A stretch of DNA of 33,561 nt from Gnetum montanum (taxonomy: Eukaryota > Streptophyta > Gnetopsida > Gnetales > Gnetaceae): positions 187,119-220,679 of the forward strand of contig MNCI01020320.1 of assembly GCA_015680685.1 (NCBI GenBank). The letters are read 5' to 3'. Made by a program: the position numbers and the translations under genes. Shown piece after piece: positions 20,015-30,446 of the stretch (positions are counted from its first letter, which is position 1; each line of letters begins with the position of its first letter). The notes below the pieces were generated by a model that was not told where the DNA came from, ran no database searches, and saw nothing but the letters and a program-made list of their open reading frames with translations.

Positions 20015-20172
20015 GATCATCACTTGGAGCCATAGTGCTCATCTAGCAAAGTACGATCTCATGAAGATTGGTAGATAAGTAAAAGCCTAATGTCTTTGAG
20101 TGGCTGCACCTAGGCTTGAACCTAGATCTTCAACTTGAGAAAGAAGCATCTTACCATTACTAAAAATGATGG
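20015..20172 (-). mobile_element. tRNA-derived SINE-like repeat, copy 1
   Basis: On the minus strand TAATGGTAAGATGC resembles a tRNA D-arm (A box) and GGTTCAAGCCT the T-arm (B box), about 35 bases apart as in polymerase III promoters. About 100 further bases not derived from a tRNA follow. Together these are the layout of a plant SINE. A second copy with clear but imperfect identity lies at 20460-20615. No target-site duplication was established. Confidence 0.55.
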
Positions 20173-20459
20173 ACCCTATACCCTAGGACATATAAGTAAG
20201 ATAAATTTTTTATAGAACTTAAATAGGTATTTATAACATAGTACTACCCATTAGAATTAATCACATAACATGGAGTATCCAAATGAAGATTCTTACTAAA
20301 TGATACTTTAAAATGAAATGTAAAGATTATAAAAAGTAAATAATATGTATTCTTATATGATAAAATGAAATAAAATGTCAAAGTGTATAATATAGAATAA
20401 GAAGCTTTGATCTTGTCCTTTTAAATAGTCAATTACAATTTTGACTATATAAAAAAAAG
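20173..20459. other. AT-rich spacer between SINE-like copies
   Basis: AT-rich, no open frame or motif recognised; it ends with a short A run (20451-20458) next to the second copy. Confidence 0.35.
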
Positions 20460-20615
20460 GATCATCACCTAGAACCATAGTGCTCATCCCACTAAGCAGT
20501 GTTTCACAAGAGTTGTAGTTAAGTGAAAGTCTAACCTCTTTGAGTGGCTATGCCCAGGCTTGAATATAGATCTTCAACTTGAGAAACAAGCACCTTACCA
20601 TTACTTTAAATGATG
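20460..20615 (-). mobile_element. tRNA-derived SINE-like repeat, copy 2
   Basis: Same order as copy 1: AATGGTAAGGTGC (A-box-like), ATTCAAGCCT (decayed B box), then the shared tail with ATGAGCACTATGG and GATGATCC. Both copies have the same orientation and start about 440 bases apart. Confidence 0.52.
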
Positions 20616-20999
20616 GTTCCTCATTTTAGACTATATGTTCAAAGAAAATAAGATTTTAAATGACTAAGAGTTAACTTGTTTAGATCACTTAACAATAGAA
20701 AAAAATTAAATATAAATGAGAAGATCATTCATTCTTACTTTAAATTTAACAATTTTCACAAGCATGGTATAAATTGAAAAGTAATTAGCATGCATCTTCT
20801 CTTCTATCTAAATTTGATTAGGACACCATGATAATACACACCAACTTATAAATGACATAAAAAAGAAAGTCATGTGTATGTAAATAACACATTTTGTAGT
20901 GAATTATTACTGTGTTAGTTTCTTTAATATCTTATATGGTAATAAAATATAATTTCAACTTTATTATTATAACTGTTATAAAATAGCAAGCCCATCATG
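20616..20999. other. AT-rich intergenic sequence, no gene recognised
   Basis: No open frame of note, no repeat with a clear period. Confidence 0.35.
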
Positions 21000-22450
21000 A
21001 ATAACTACCAAGATTGTGGTTATCCTTAACATTAGTGGTCCAATACTACTCTTGCTATTGATACCACATGACCAAGGAATTGAATTTCTTTCTGTCAAAA
21101 AGAGCACTTCAATGGTTAAGCATACAATCGATGCTCTTTAAGGGTCTAAAACATGGTCCTAATGTGGTACTCATGTAACTACTCCTAGGAAGAGTACACT
21201 AGGATGTCATCAATGAAGATAATAGCAAATTGGTGTAAGTATTAGTTAGCCAAAATGACATAACAAAGAATTTTTAATGTATTATGTCTAAAAGGTTTTC
21301 TTGAGGACATCCTTCTTGTAAATCCATACTTCATGATATTGAGACTTAAGATCGATCTTAGATAATACACCTGAGTCATGCAACTAATCAAAAAGATTGT
21401 TGATGCATGATAAGAGGTACTTGTTCTTTATCATTACCTTGTTAAGTTGATAGTAGTTAACGCACAACATTAGTCTACCATTTTTCTTTTTGATGAAGAG
21501 ATTAGAAGGATCCCATAGAGACATATTAGGGAAAACCAAATTTTATTGAAAAGCTCCTAAATCTAGATTATTAGTTTAGCTAACTTAATAAAGAATATCT
21601 TGTTCGACTTCTTGGAGATAAGCTTTATGCAAGGCTTAAGGTAAATCAAAAACTCAACCTCACACTTGAAAGGCAAAGCAAGCAACTTTAAGTAAAACAC
21701 ATTTGAGAACTCATGAATCACCAAGATCTAGTTAATTTCACCATCACCAAATTCACTAAGAGATATCAGAAAATAAAGATGACATTTCCATAGCAAGGGT
21801 AGGATTGGAATGAGACCAAGTTTAATTAAGCTTGATAAGGCTTTGTGTATACAACCTCTTACACACCATAAGCCTTCTTGCAAACTACTGCTACTAGCAA
21901 AGTTCATTACCATGAGGTTCCTTGGCCTAATTAGGCCCACTAGGCTTATCCTTGGAAGGGTAATTCCTCTTATGTACTTAATCATGATGCGCCATCTAAT
22001 TCCACTAGGTATGCTCCAAATTAATCACTTGAACCTACACATCATTGTACATTTGAAGATAAATAGGAAGAAGATGATCTTTGCTCAACACATGTAACCC
22101 ATGAATAAAATCTTCTACACGTGCTACCTCATCTTTATAAATGTCGGGCATGTTCATACTAAATTTTAAGATCTTTAGGTTATCCTTAGAAACAATCATG
22201 TTGCCTTGGTAGAGGTAATAGAATTCCTCTTTCTTAGCATGCATGTACTTAATAGGAATATAATAGTTTTTGAACACATGTAAGAACTTATATTAGAGAA
22301 TGTTGGTGTCTTTCTAATGCTTGGCCTTCTCATGTGCTTCCCACAAACAACCACCTACATCTTTGAGCTAGTACATAGTTAATCAAGTTTGATGCTTAGA
22401 AGCATAAACTAACAACTTGAATGCTTTTTCCAACTCATCGAGATATTTAG
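21000..22450 (-). pseudogene. Chromovirus-like Ty3/gypsy relic: gag and RT
   Basis: On the minus strand, about 22440-22035 encodes a gag segment (open 22277-22035: YYIPIKYMHAKKEEF, LYQGNMIVSKDNLKI) matching the usual 'AKKEEFxxLxQGxMTV' core. From about 21510 down lies RT: NLFIKKKNGRLMLCVNY, YQLNKVMIKNKYLL, KIDLKSQYHEVW, then FIDDILVYS (about 21220-21192) with both catalytic Asp codons still present, and a QFLGHVVS block. Protease and most of the gag-RT linker are missing or unrecognisable between 22030 and 21520. Stops and frameshifts are frequent. The RT blocks are closer to chromoviruses than to the Tat-like pol at 5605-6354. Confidence 0.75.
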
Positions 22451-23145
22451 TAGCTGCAATGAGATCTTTCTAATTGATTAAGGTGGAGTTTCCTAACTTA
22501 TGAAATTACTTCATAAGTTTTTATCTCATTTGCCACCTATAATCTCCAAATCCATATAAGAGGATGGGATTTGTAAATAACATTTCATTTGCTACTGAAG
22601 AAACTCTAACAAATGTTGGTTAATCTCTACTTGAGATACCTCAATGTTAGAAGTAGAATTATGATTGTTACCTAGAGTCTCCAACCAAGGCCTAACTTCC
22701 TCTATGTGAGAGACTCTAGTTAAGAACCATAATTCTAGTTAGGCATCTGTAAGAGCCTCCAATCCTACACCAACTCATAAAATAGTAAACATTAAATATC
22801 ACTAATATGAAAATGTAAAGATACATGAAGAAAAGTTATGAATTATGAATGTGAATACAAGATCTATCAAAACATAAAGAAGATATTACAAGATAAACCA
22901 ATATTATCAAAATATGATATATAAAAGTATTATAATAGTAACATGAAATACTATAGCATTAGGAGAGATGATAAAATAGTCTTGATGTAATTAAAATATG
23001 ACATCTAATCTATGCATCTATCCACACATATTACATATTTCATTAATAAAAATGTGAGCTAAGAGGAAGCATGTAGAATAATAATTATATAACCACTAGA
23101 AACTACATAAATATAAACATATGTTATGAAGCATTAAAGTTTTTT
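22451..23145. other. AT-rich sequence, possibly decayed 5' part of the chromovirus relic
   Basis: It could include the N-terminal gag and 5' leader of the minus-strand relic, but no motif is secure. Stops occur in all frames. Confidence 0.3.
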
Positions 23146-23790
23146 TGTTGATAGGCCCCCATCGACGTGGTGTTGCCATATTGATGGGGCTGCATTGACA
23201 TAGAATTTGCTCCATTTATGAGGCCCCATTGAAGTAGCTCCATAATAAAGTCTATAAATACACACTCACCAACCATGTTTATGGAATGCCTTATCATAGT
23301 TGTAGCAAAGCTTTTGCAGTTTTGTCATTTGAGAGTTAGAATATTTCTCTGAGTGCTCATAGCAGGAGTTAGGAAGTGTACGGATCTTTATTCAAGCATT
23401 GATATACTTGAGCACACCTGTGTGAACAATAATAAAGATGAGCCTTTTAATCAAACCTTGCAGCACTTAGAATAGATTAATGATTTATTTTGGCATTTAC
23501 TATTTCCATTAATTATGCAATTAATTAAGCTAAATTAGAATTCAATTGATTAATTAATTAAGCTAATAGATTAAACACATAAGTATGACTGCATTGAGCA
23601 TGAAATATAGCACTTGGTAATCCCAACAATACTTAATGCTTGGTAGCCTAGTAGTGTTGTATGCATTTAGGATGTGTGTAGAAAGTAGGACTAAATGCTC
23701 ATGTTAGGATAGTTAGTTATTAATTAGCAATTAGATTAGTTAAATTGGTTCATAAAGTAATTTTCAACTCACTGTTAATCATAGGTGAAT
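23146..23790 (+). mobile_element. LTR fragment related to the right-end element
   Basis: It has a TATA box (23253-23260), AATAAAG near 23431, and shared blocks GTGTACGGATCTTTATTCAA and CTTGGTAATCCCAACAAT also found in the LTR at 29335-30299. No primer site or gag follows and the far end is not a clean CA terminus, so it is a truncated or solo LTR. Confidence 0.65.
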
Positions 23791-24627
23791 GTAACGACCA
23801 AAAACATTGATGGCTGGAATCATTGAGAGGTTAACGGATGCACAACCTTAACCCTACCTTTGTGTGAGGGCCTTGCTGGAAATGAAGGTAAAGTGCCCTA
23901 AACGGTCTTGTTGATCAAATAGGGACATTACTGGTTGTAATTGGGGTAGCAGATGCAACCAGGAGATGGCATGGTTAGCCAAAACACAAATGTAAACAAT
24001 ACATAGTACAGTGTGATGACACATGAAAACTGTAGAAAGATGTAAGAAAAATGGAAGGAAATGCTAGAAATAGGAGAGAGATATGGAACACTTCCCCAAA
24101 TGGAAGTGTAGTTAACTCCAAAAGGGTCTTAGAAGATACAAAATGTACAATAGGCATAGTGGAAGCATAGTCATAGTCTTGGTGGTGTCGGGCTATGAAG
24201 TCTGACGCTCATCGTGATGAATCGTGCCTATCGAGTTGGCCACCATGGTGTACCATGTGGTGTTCTGTAGGGTTGCAATGGAGCTGTAGTGAGCTGTTAT
24301 GTGCAACTCTACCTCTCTACCTATGTGGTTTTCTTTGGGTATCATTCACCCATGGAGCTAAGTGCCAAGATGTCAAAATGCCAAATGCCAATAGTTGGGG
24401 AATGCCAATCATTGGGGAATTCCAATAGTTGGGGAATACCAACCATGAGGGAATGAAAACTATTAAAATGTTTGGGGTCCAAGGGTATTTATAATGCTAA
24501 TGTTAGTGCAAAACATGGATTACGTGCCATGTGGTAGTGTTGTAGGTGGGACTACAAGAAAAATTATAAAAATTTTGCTAAGTTTAGAGGTGACTAAAAA
24601 ATTTTCTAACTCTGGTTACTACACTTT
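23791..24627. other. Unassigned sequence without recognised gene
   Basis: Moderately GC-richer than its surroundings. Short open frames on both strands (24157-23975 minus, 24195-24428 plus) have no recognisable domain. It includes a 17-bp tandem repeat. Confidence 0.35.
24385..24452. repeat. 17-bp tandem repeat, four copies
   Basis: Units start at 24385, 24402, 24419 and 24436, each like ATGCCAATAGTTGGGGA; the fourth is most diverged. Confidence 0.85.
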
Positions 24628-24869
24628 CTATGCTCTAGAGCATAGGTACAATTTGGAACAAATGGGAAACGCAAGAGAAATGAAAATTGCTGATCTTGTT
24701 TTTCGGAGGAGTGTTAGAGTTGAGGTGAAGGCTAATGTTGAGCTCTAGAGGTTTTTAGAGGCTTCTCTACACCACTACATTGGCTATGCTCTAGAGTGTA
24801 ATCCAACAATTAAAAAAATTTTGAATTTGATGTCTAGCACTAGCTACGCTTGTTATGCTCTAGAGCATA
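24628..24869. repeat. Cluster of CTCTAGAG palindromes
   Basis: CTATGCTCTAGAGCATAG (24628-24645) is a perfect 18-bp palindrome. TATGCTCTAGAGCATA (24854-24869) is a perfect 16-bp one. Partial copies lie at 24741-24750 and 24784-24801. Sequence to the left of three of them is also similar (ACTAC..TTGCTATG). Confidence 0.75.
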
Positions 24870-25739
24870 GTAGGGATACTTTGCATGGCGGTACTGGAAA
24901 CATAAAAACATCCGTGTGTGTTCTATTTTCAATATCACATTTTTAATTTTAATATATTATGGTGTAATCGGGAATACTTGTTGAGGATAAGGCCTAGAAA
25001 GGTACTCATAATGGAAACACAAATTTGAAGGAAAAGTATGCAAGGCAAATTAAGTCATTGCAGGTGAAAAGATATCATACCTATACTACAAACACAAGGC
25101 CATGCCTTTTCTTCATAGAAAGCAACGGTGGTTATTCTTCAATTTTGAATTTCACCATTTTAATTTATTTTCATCAAAGTGAGAAATGAGTAATTAATTT
25201 AATGACTCAAAGAGTCAAAGCCTCAAAGGATTGTTATAAAGAGTAATAAATTTATCTCTTGGCTTAGCATTATGATGATAATTATTTATTTTCCATGACA
25301 AAGTTTAGATAATATTAGAATACTTGCCTCCCTTAACAAGATAAAATGTTAAAAATAGTTTGAGTAACTAATTTAAGAATTAGGATAGTTAATGAGATAA
25401 ATTCTTAAAGGGTAGAATGAATAACTAATTTAAAAATTAGTACCAAGTCTTGTATAGTTGAAACACCCACATTAATAATGGGGTTGTGGCAAAGACTCTA
25501 CTTAGATCTTTTTGTTTTCTTTTTCCTTTTCTTTCCTTTTTTTTTCCTTTTTTTAATCAAACGGACATCCTTGGATCTATAGTAGTTCATTCACAAATAA
25601 TGCATTTATAGAAGAATAAACAAACCAACATATAAACTACCATCCACATTCTTCTTTTAGAGATATAACTAAACAACATTGTTCTAATTATAATTATTTC
25701 GAAAGTTTGTAGCATCCCTCCAAAGAACAAAAGTAACAA
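24870..25739. other. AT-rich intergenic sequence with a pyrimidine tract
   Basis: No gene recognised. A C/T-only-like run, mostly T with short C pairs, spans about 25508-25554. Confidence 0.4.
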
Positions 25740-26400
25740 TCACATTAATGTTGAGCTTCTTGATTTGCATTGAAAAACTCTAAAATTTTGTTCTTACTAT
25801 ACTAAAAACCAAATAAAACATGGAAATGTTGTCCACACCTTACTATGTTGCCCTTTATAATGATGTTGTTGCCACGCTAACAAAAAATCATTAATAGTAG
25901 CTATACGTGGTGACTTCTAAGTATCATACTTGAACTCATTTGAAATATCCTAAATTAAGAAACAATTTATAAAAAGTGATCAACAGTTTTTATTGTTAAT
26001 GAACATAATTCACAACCACAATCCTCCATTATATTTTTCCATGCAAAATATTGACCAATGGGTAATTTCCAAGAAGCATTTTAGTATCAAAGAAATGAAT
26101 TAGATTAAGAATGGGATTTTGGATGCTTATTAGATATTGGAATCTTTCCACAAGGCATAAAGTGGTATAACCCTTCTTTGTGGAGTATTACGATCTATTA
26201 CTCCACTTCCATCATTGATTATGTAGATAAACATGTAGACAAAACCATGTTGTATAGAGTGAAGCCCTTTCTAAATTGTGAAGAGATTAGTAATATTAGA
26301 AGCATTGACAAAGTGAAAACCACCATACAAATACTTGGCTTTCATCATCTAGATCCATAGTCTATTTAAGACAAAAAGTTGCTAAACAATCTTTTCTAAT
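25740..26400 (-). pseudogene. LINE ORF2 3' end with zf-RVT domain, minus strand
   Basis: Read from about 26400 down, the frames contain IWKGLHSIQHGF and INDGSGVI (the 'W.IGDG' region after RT), then LPIGQYFAWKNIMEDCGCEL followed by CSLTIKTVDHFL. This matches the zf-RVT zinc-binding region of plant LINEs (LPT...C..C...ET..HLF). The end resembles the usual 'W.RNKIIF' block. Frameshifts and stops are present. It is opposite in orientation to the LINE relic at 11500-13260 and covers a different part of ORF2. Confidence 0.65.
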
Positions 26401-26529
26401 AAGCCATAATTAATGTCTAGTATATACCTAAGTATCTATCTAGCATAGGATCATGGTTTACATATTATTTTCTAATACAAGACGTGAAGTATTCTCTTTT
26501 CTTTATCCTAAAACTTATTGTTTAAAATA
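26401..26529. other. AT-rich spacer
   Basis: No feature recognised between the LINE relic and the LTR fragment. Confidence 0.3.
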
Positions 26530-27109
26530 CGTGTAATTGTACATAATTCTTTATTTGAGTGTGACGTACTTGGACACACACATGACCAGCAATAAAATTT
26601 GAGATTACTTCATCATTGCAGCATTCACTTTGTTATTTACTGCTTTCTCTCTCACCCTTATCTCCTAGTAATGCGGAATGAGTACGACTTGATTACGAGC
26701 ATCTAAGTGTGACTACTTGGTATTCTAGTGGTGTATCTAGGATCTACGTTTGGTAATCCCAGTGGTAGTTGTGCACAAAGTCCAAGATGTGTATGGTTGA
26801 TCAAGGAATCGGATGCTCATCGCACTTAGGCTAGATTAGATTCTCTTACCCTTTCCCTCCTAGCTTAGCTTAGATAGTATTACTTTCCACTGCCTTCAGG
26901 AGTAGCATTAGGTTAGAACACATCATACACCTCACTCTGGACTAAACTATACATGACAAATATATAAATCTAGTCTAGGTGGGAAGACAACGAACTGCGA
27001 CCTAAGGTTAACAATCTAGATGCCACAACTAGTCCATCTGCAGAGTTCGACTGACGTGAGAACAATCATATTCGTATGGTTGAGTGTAGGGGTATCTCGC
27101 CACTCATCA
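26530..27109 (+). mobile_element. Truncated LTR of the gag-only family, plus orientation
   Basis: Aligns with the minus strand of 19095-19959 from the AATTGTAC..CTTTATTTGAG block to the CTCATCA end (27109). It contains GCAATAAAA, GAATGAGTACGACTTGATTA, TTGGTAATCCCAGTGG, ATACACCTCACTCTGGAC and GGTTGAGTGTAGGGGTA. The first part with the TATA box is missing and no primer site follows, so it is a 5'-truncated solo or remnant LTR. Confidence 0.8.
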
Positions 27110-27394
27110 CCTTCTAACTAGATATAAGCCTAAATGTGGTGGTAGTGCTAGATTGCCTTTAAGGAATAAATACCGAAGGAAGGTAACCCCAAGAAATCCT
27201 TAAATCATGACCTAGATAAACATATTATTTCTACATTTTCTTCATTATTACAATTCATTTTCATTTCTTTCTGCATTTTCTTTGCTATACTTTCCATGCA
27301 TAATGTGAAATGTTACATATATTTGATGTTTGCCTAACATCCAAGAACAAGATATCACAATAGTTATAGGTACTACTATCTTTAATGAAAGTGA
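27110..27394. other. No gene recognised
   Basis: Short AT-rich stretch between the LTR fragment and the copia relic; it may hold decayed copia sequence. Confidence 0.3.
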
Positions 27395-29310
27395 AAAGAG
27401 ATGAGAGATGGTTTAGATAACTCCCATAAGAAATGGCTAGGACCTTGCTACATGAGCAAGCTTCAAAATCATTTTGGGGTAAAAGCTATCAAAATTGATT
27501 ATTGCATTACAAAATATGTATTGTTAATATTAAATACTACAAAAACTCCATTTGAACTATATTATGGTAAGAAAACAAAGGTGAGCTATTTCAAGATTTT
27601 TTAGTGTAAATGGTTGATTTTAATGGATAAAGATAAATTAGGTAATTTTGAAAGGAGAATAGATGATGTATATTTTGTAGGTAATATTAAATAAATATAG
27701 CCCATTAAGTATACAATAAGAAAAATCTATAAGTTAAAGAAGCTATAAATGTGGTATTTGATGACCCTAAGCCTTATTTCAATGTGCAAGTAGAAGATGA
27801 TGAAGATGATATTACTCAAAGCATGTTAAAAATATATTCAAATACAAGAAGAATAAAAATATCACTGAGATGAGTTTGCATTAAAGTAAAATGCAACATC
27901 TTCTATATAAACAGATGATCAAGTTGATTCCTCATGTTTGAGATGTGAAGAATCATCCAAAAAAGAAAATCATTAGTGATATTAGAGATGGTGTAATGAT
28001 AAGAACAACACTCTAAGATTATTTGAGCTATACATGTCTCTTGTGACAAATAGAACCAAAAGATGTGAAGGAAGTTAAACAAGATAAAGCATGGTCATGA
28101 ATGAAGACCTAAACCATTTTTAGAAAATGATGTGGAGCTCTTAAGTCTAAATAATCATCTAGTAATTGGATCTAGATGGGTATTTAGAAACAAGAAAAGT
28201 GGAGATGATATTGCCATAAAAAATAAAGTATTACTTATGATAAAAGATATAATCAGTAAGAAGACATTAATTATGATGAAACCTTTATAGGCGTTGAAAG
28301 ACTAAAACCACTTCAGATTCTTCTAGCCATTCTTACCCACATGAACATTAATTTATATAAAATGGATTTGAAAATCGCTTTCTTGAATGAGCTCATTCAA
28401 GAAGTATATGTAAATAAACCTCTAGGGTTTGTGGATGCACAACATCAAGGCTATTCGTGCAAACTCTAGAATGATCTTTATTGTATTAAGTAAGCTCCTA
28501 GAGCTTAGAACAAAAGAATCATAACATATCTTCTTAGCAACCACTTTAAAAAAATATTCAATTGATATGATCCTATTTATGTTAAGGCAAAATACTAGTG
28601 CTTTAATTAAGAGGATATATGTTAATGATATTGTGTTTGGTAATACTAACAAACTCATGTCTAAAAAAACTAAAAAGAAAATAGATGGGAAGTTTGAAAT
28701 AAACCTAATGGAAGAATTATCATTTTTTATTTTAGTTTGCAAATTTCTCAAAAGAAAGATGACATGTTTATATCTTAAAGAAAAGTGTATAAAAGATAAA
28801 ATCAAAAAATATGAAACAAGGAGGTAACTACATCAATGAACTTTCCACTTAAGTTAAGTAAGGAGGAAAAAGGAAAATCAATGGATAAGAAATTGCATCA
28901 TTGAATAATAGGACGTTTGCTTTACCTCATTGTTAGTTGACTAAAAATCATGCTAGGTAAAAGTATATGCACAAGGCATCAATCAAAATCCAAATAGTCT
29001 CATTTGAAGATTCTAAAATGTACTTCTAGATATATTAGAGGTACTACATTGCATAACCTTTGGTTTTTGAAGGACACATCCCTTGAGATTATGGGCTATA
29101 TAAATGTTGATTGGATAAGTTTAGTAAATAACTGGAAAGATACCAACATGAGTTATTATTTTCTTAAAGAATATTTTGTTGCATGAATGAGCAAAAAATA
29201 ATGTTTGACCTCCATCTCAATTGTCAAAGTTAAATACATTATTATTGATAATCATTGTATTCAAGTTATTTAGATGAATTAAACCTTGAAGGATTATGGT
29301 AAGAAGTTAT
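27395..29310 (+). pseudogene. Ty1/copia polyprotein relic: integrase end, RT, RNase H
   Basis: In order: a C-terminal integrase segment (27401-27604, ending TTKTPFELYYGKKTKVSYFK), the linker block NVVFDDP near 27755, RT (WVFRNKKSG-like around 28180, then YKMDLKIAFLNE and EVYVNKPLGFVD near 28360-28435, LNDLYCIK-like and APRA blocks to 28510), the catalytic block IYVNDIVFGNTN (28615-28650) and FEINLMEELSFF, then RNase H (TSRYIRGTTLHNLWF, GYINVDWIS at about 29094-29130, SKK near 29190). The catalytic YVDD has become YVND (AAT at 28624-28626). Stops and frameshifts are frequent. Gag, protease and most of integrase are absent. No flanking copia LTR was identified; the relic ends where the next LTR begins. 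Confidence 0.82.
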
Positions 29311-29334
29311 GCTAATTTTCTGTGATTATGTAAG

Positions 29335-30299
29335 TGATGAGACGCGATATCGCATAGGCCGCCAAGTCTATAAATAAGAGGCAGCTCTCCCTTATTTCAT
29401 CATCCTNACGATATCACATAGGCCGCCAAGTCTATAAATAAGAGGCAGCTCTCCCTTATTTTATCATCCTAGGTTAGAAGTAGGAAAACTCTAGAAGATT
29501 GATCACTCCAGAGATAGAATATTTTCCATGTGCTTGCAGTAGGAGTCCTAAAGTGAACGGATCTTTATTCGAGCAACATCGTACTTGAACACAAGTTGTG
29601 TATGGCAATAAAGACAAACTTCCTGGATAAACCTTGCAACGCATGGAATAGGATTTTATTTAATGTTATTTATTACTTTCTCTTAGTAATGCAGAATGAG
29701 TACGACTTGATTACGAGCATCTAAGGATGTGTACGGATAGTCAAGAAATTAGCTGTTCATCGCAACGCTGAATGAGTACTACTTGATTACGAGCATCTAG
29801 TATGACTACTTGGTAACCCAGTGGCATATTCAAGATCTACGCTTGGTAATCCCAGTGGTAGTCATTCACAAAGATGTGTACAGTTAGTCAAGGAATCGGC
29901 TGCTCATCGCACTTAGGCTAGATTAGCTTTCTTAACCCTTTCCTCCTAGTTAAGTGCCTTAGTACGACCACTTCGAGCACATGTGTTATGCGTGGTAATC
30001 CCAACAATGATTAGCGTCTGGTAGCTGCGGTTGCATCGGTTCAGGGTGTGTACGGTAAGAGGGAACAAATGTTGACGCTAGGTAATTTAGACTTAGTTCA
30101 TTAGTTAGAGTTAGTTAGTTCCTTCAATCCTTCACCTCAATAGCATAGGAGAAAAACATAAAAGACTATAAAAATCATATACCTCGAACTTACTTAACCA
30201 TACACCGTGACAACTACAAGTCTGGGAAGACAATGAATGGTTAACCTTAAGTGTTCCATGAGGCATGTAGGCATTTAGTCTATGGAGTTNCACTTATCA
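29335..30299 (+). repeat. 5' LTR of the right-end element
   Basis: It starts TGATGAGACG and ends CACTTATCA. TATAAATA occurs twice (29369-29376, 29433-29440) because of a 62-base duplication, and AATAAAG lies near 29599. Internal duplications involve a 30-base block (29694-29723 and 29770-29799) and a 39-base block (29726-29764 and 29873-29911). A single N at 30290 lies ten bases before the end. Confidence 0.82.
29345..29470. repeat. 62-base direct duplication separated by one N
   Basis: 29345-29406 and 29409-29470 differ at two positions, both transition-type. The N at 29407 sits at the junction, so it may be an unmerged contig overlap. Confidence 0.85.
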
Positions 30300-30300
30300 T

Positions 30301-30318
30301 TGGCACCATTGCCGGGGA
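30301..30318 (+). other. Primer-binding site, Asp-tRNA type
   Basis: TGGCACCATTGCCGGGGA lies one base after the LTR end and matches 16 of 18 positions of the complement of the plant Asp-tRNA 3' end. Both differences are G-to-A. Confidence 0.85.
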
Positions 30319-30446
30319 CTAAGTGTTTGTGTGCTAAATAGAACATAAAGGATATCACTCACATCGTTGGGAGTCTAAACGAACCTTCAAGTTAATTAAT
30401 TAAAAAAGAATTTATATAACGGTAATTAGCACACCGATAAGACACT

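Noticed and set aside
20015-20172. Functional tRNA gene
   Set aside because: The A- and B-box-like motifs are present but no complete cloverleaf with a proper anticodon stem can be drawn, and a long non-tRNA tail is shared with a second copy; a SINE fits better.
24195-24428. Short Cys/Trp-rich plus-strand open frame
   Set aside because: Only 77 codons, no signal peptide or known cysteine pattern, and its end runs into the 17-bp tandem repeat; not supported as a gene.
28422-28805. 127-codon minus-strand open frame
   Set aside because: Antisense to copia RT whose ordered motifs on the plus strand are clear.
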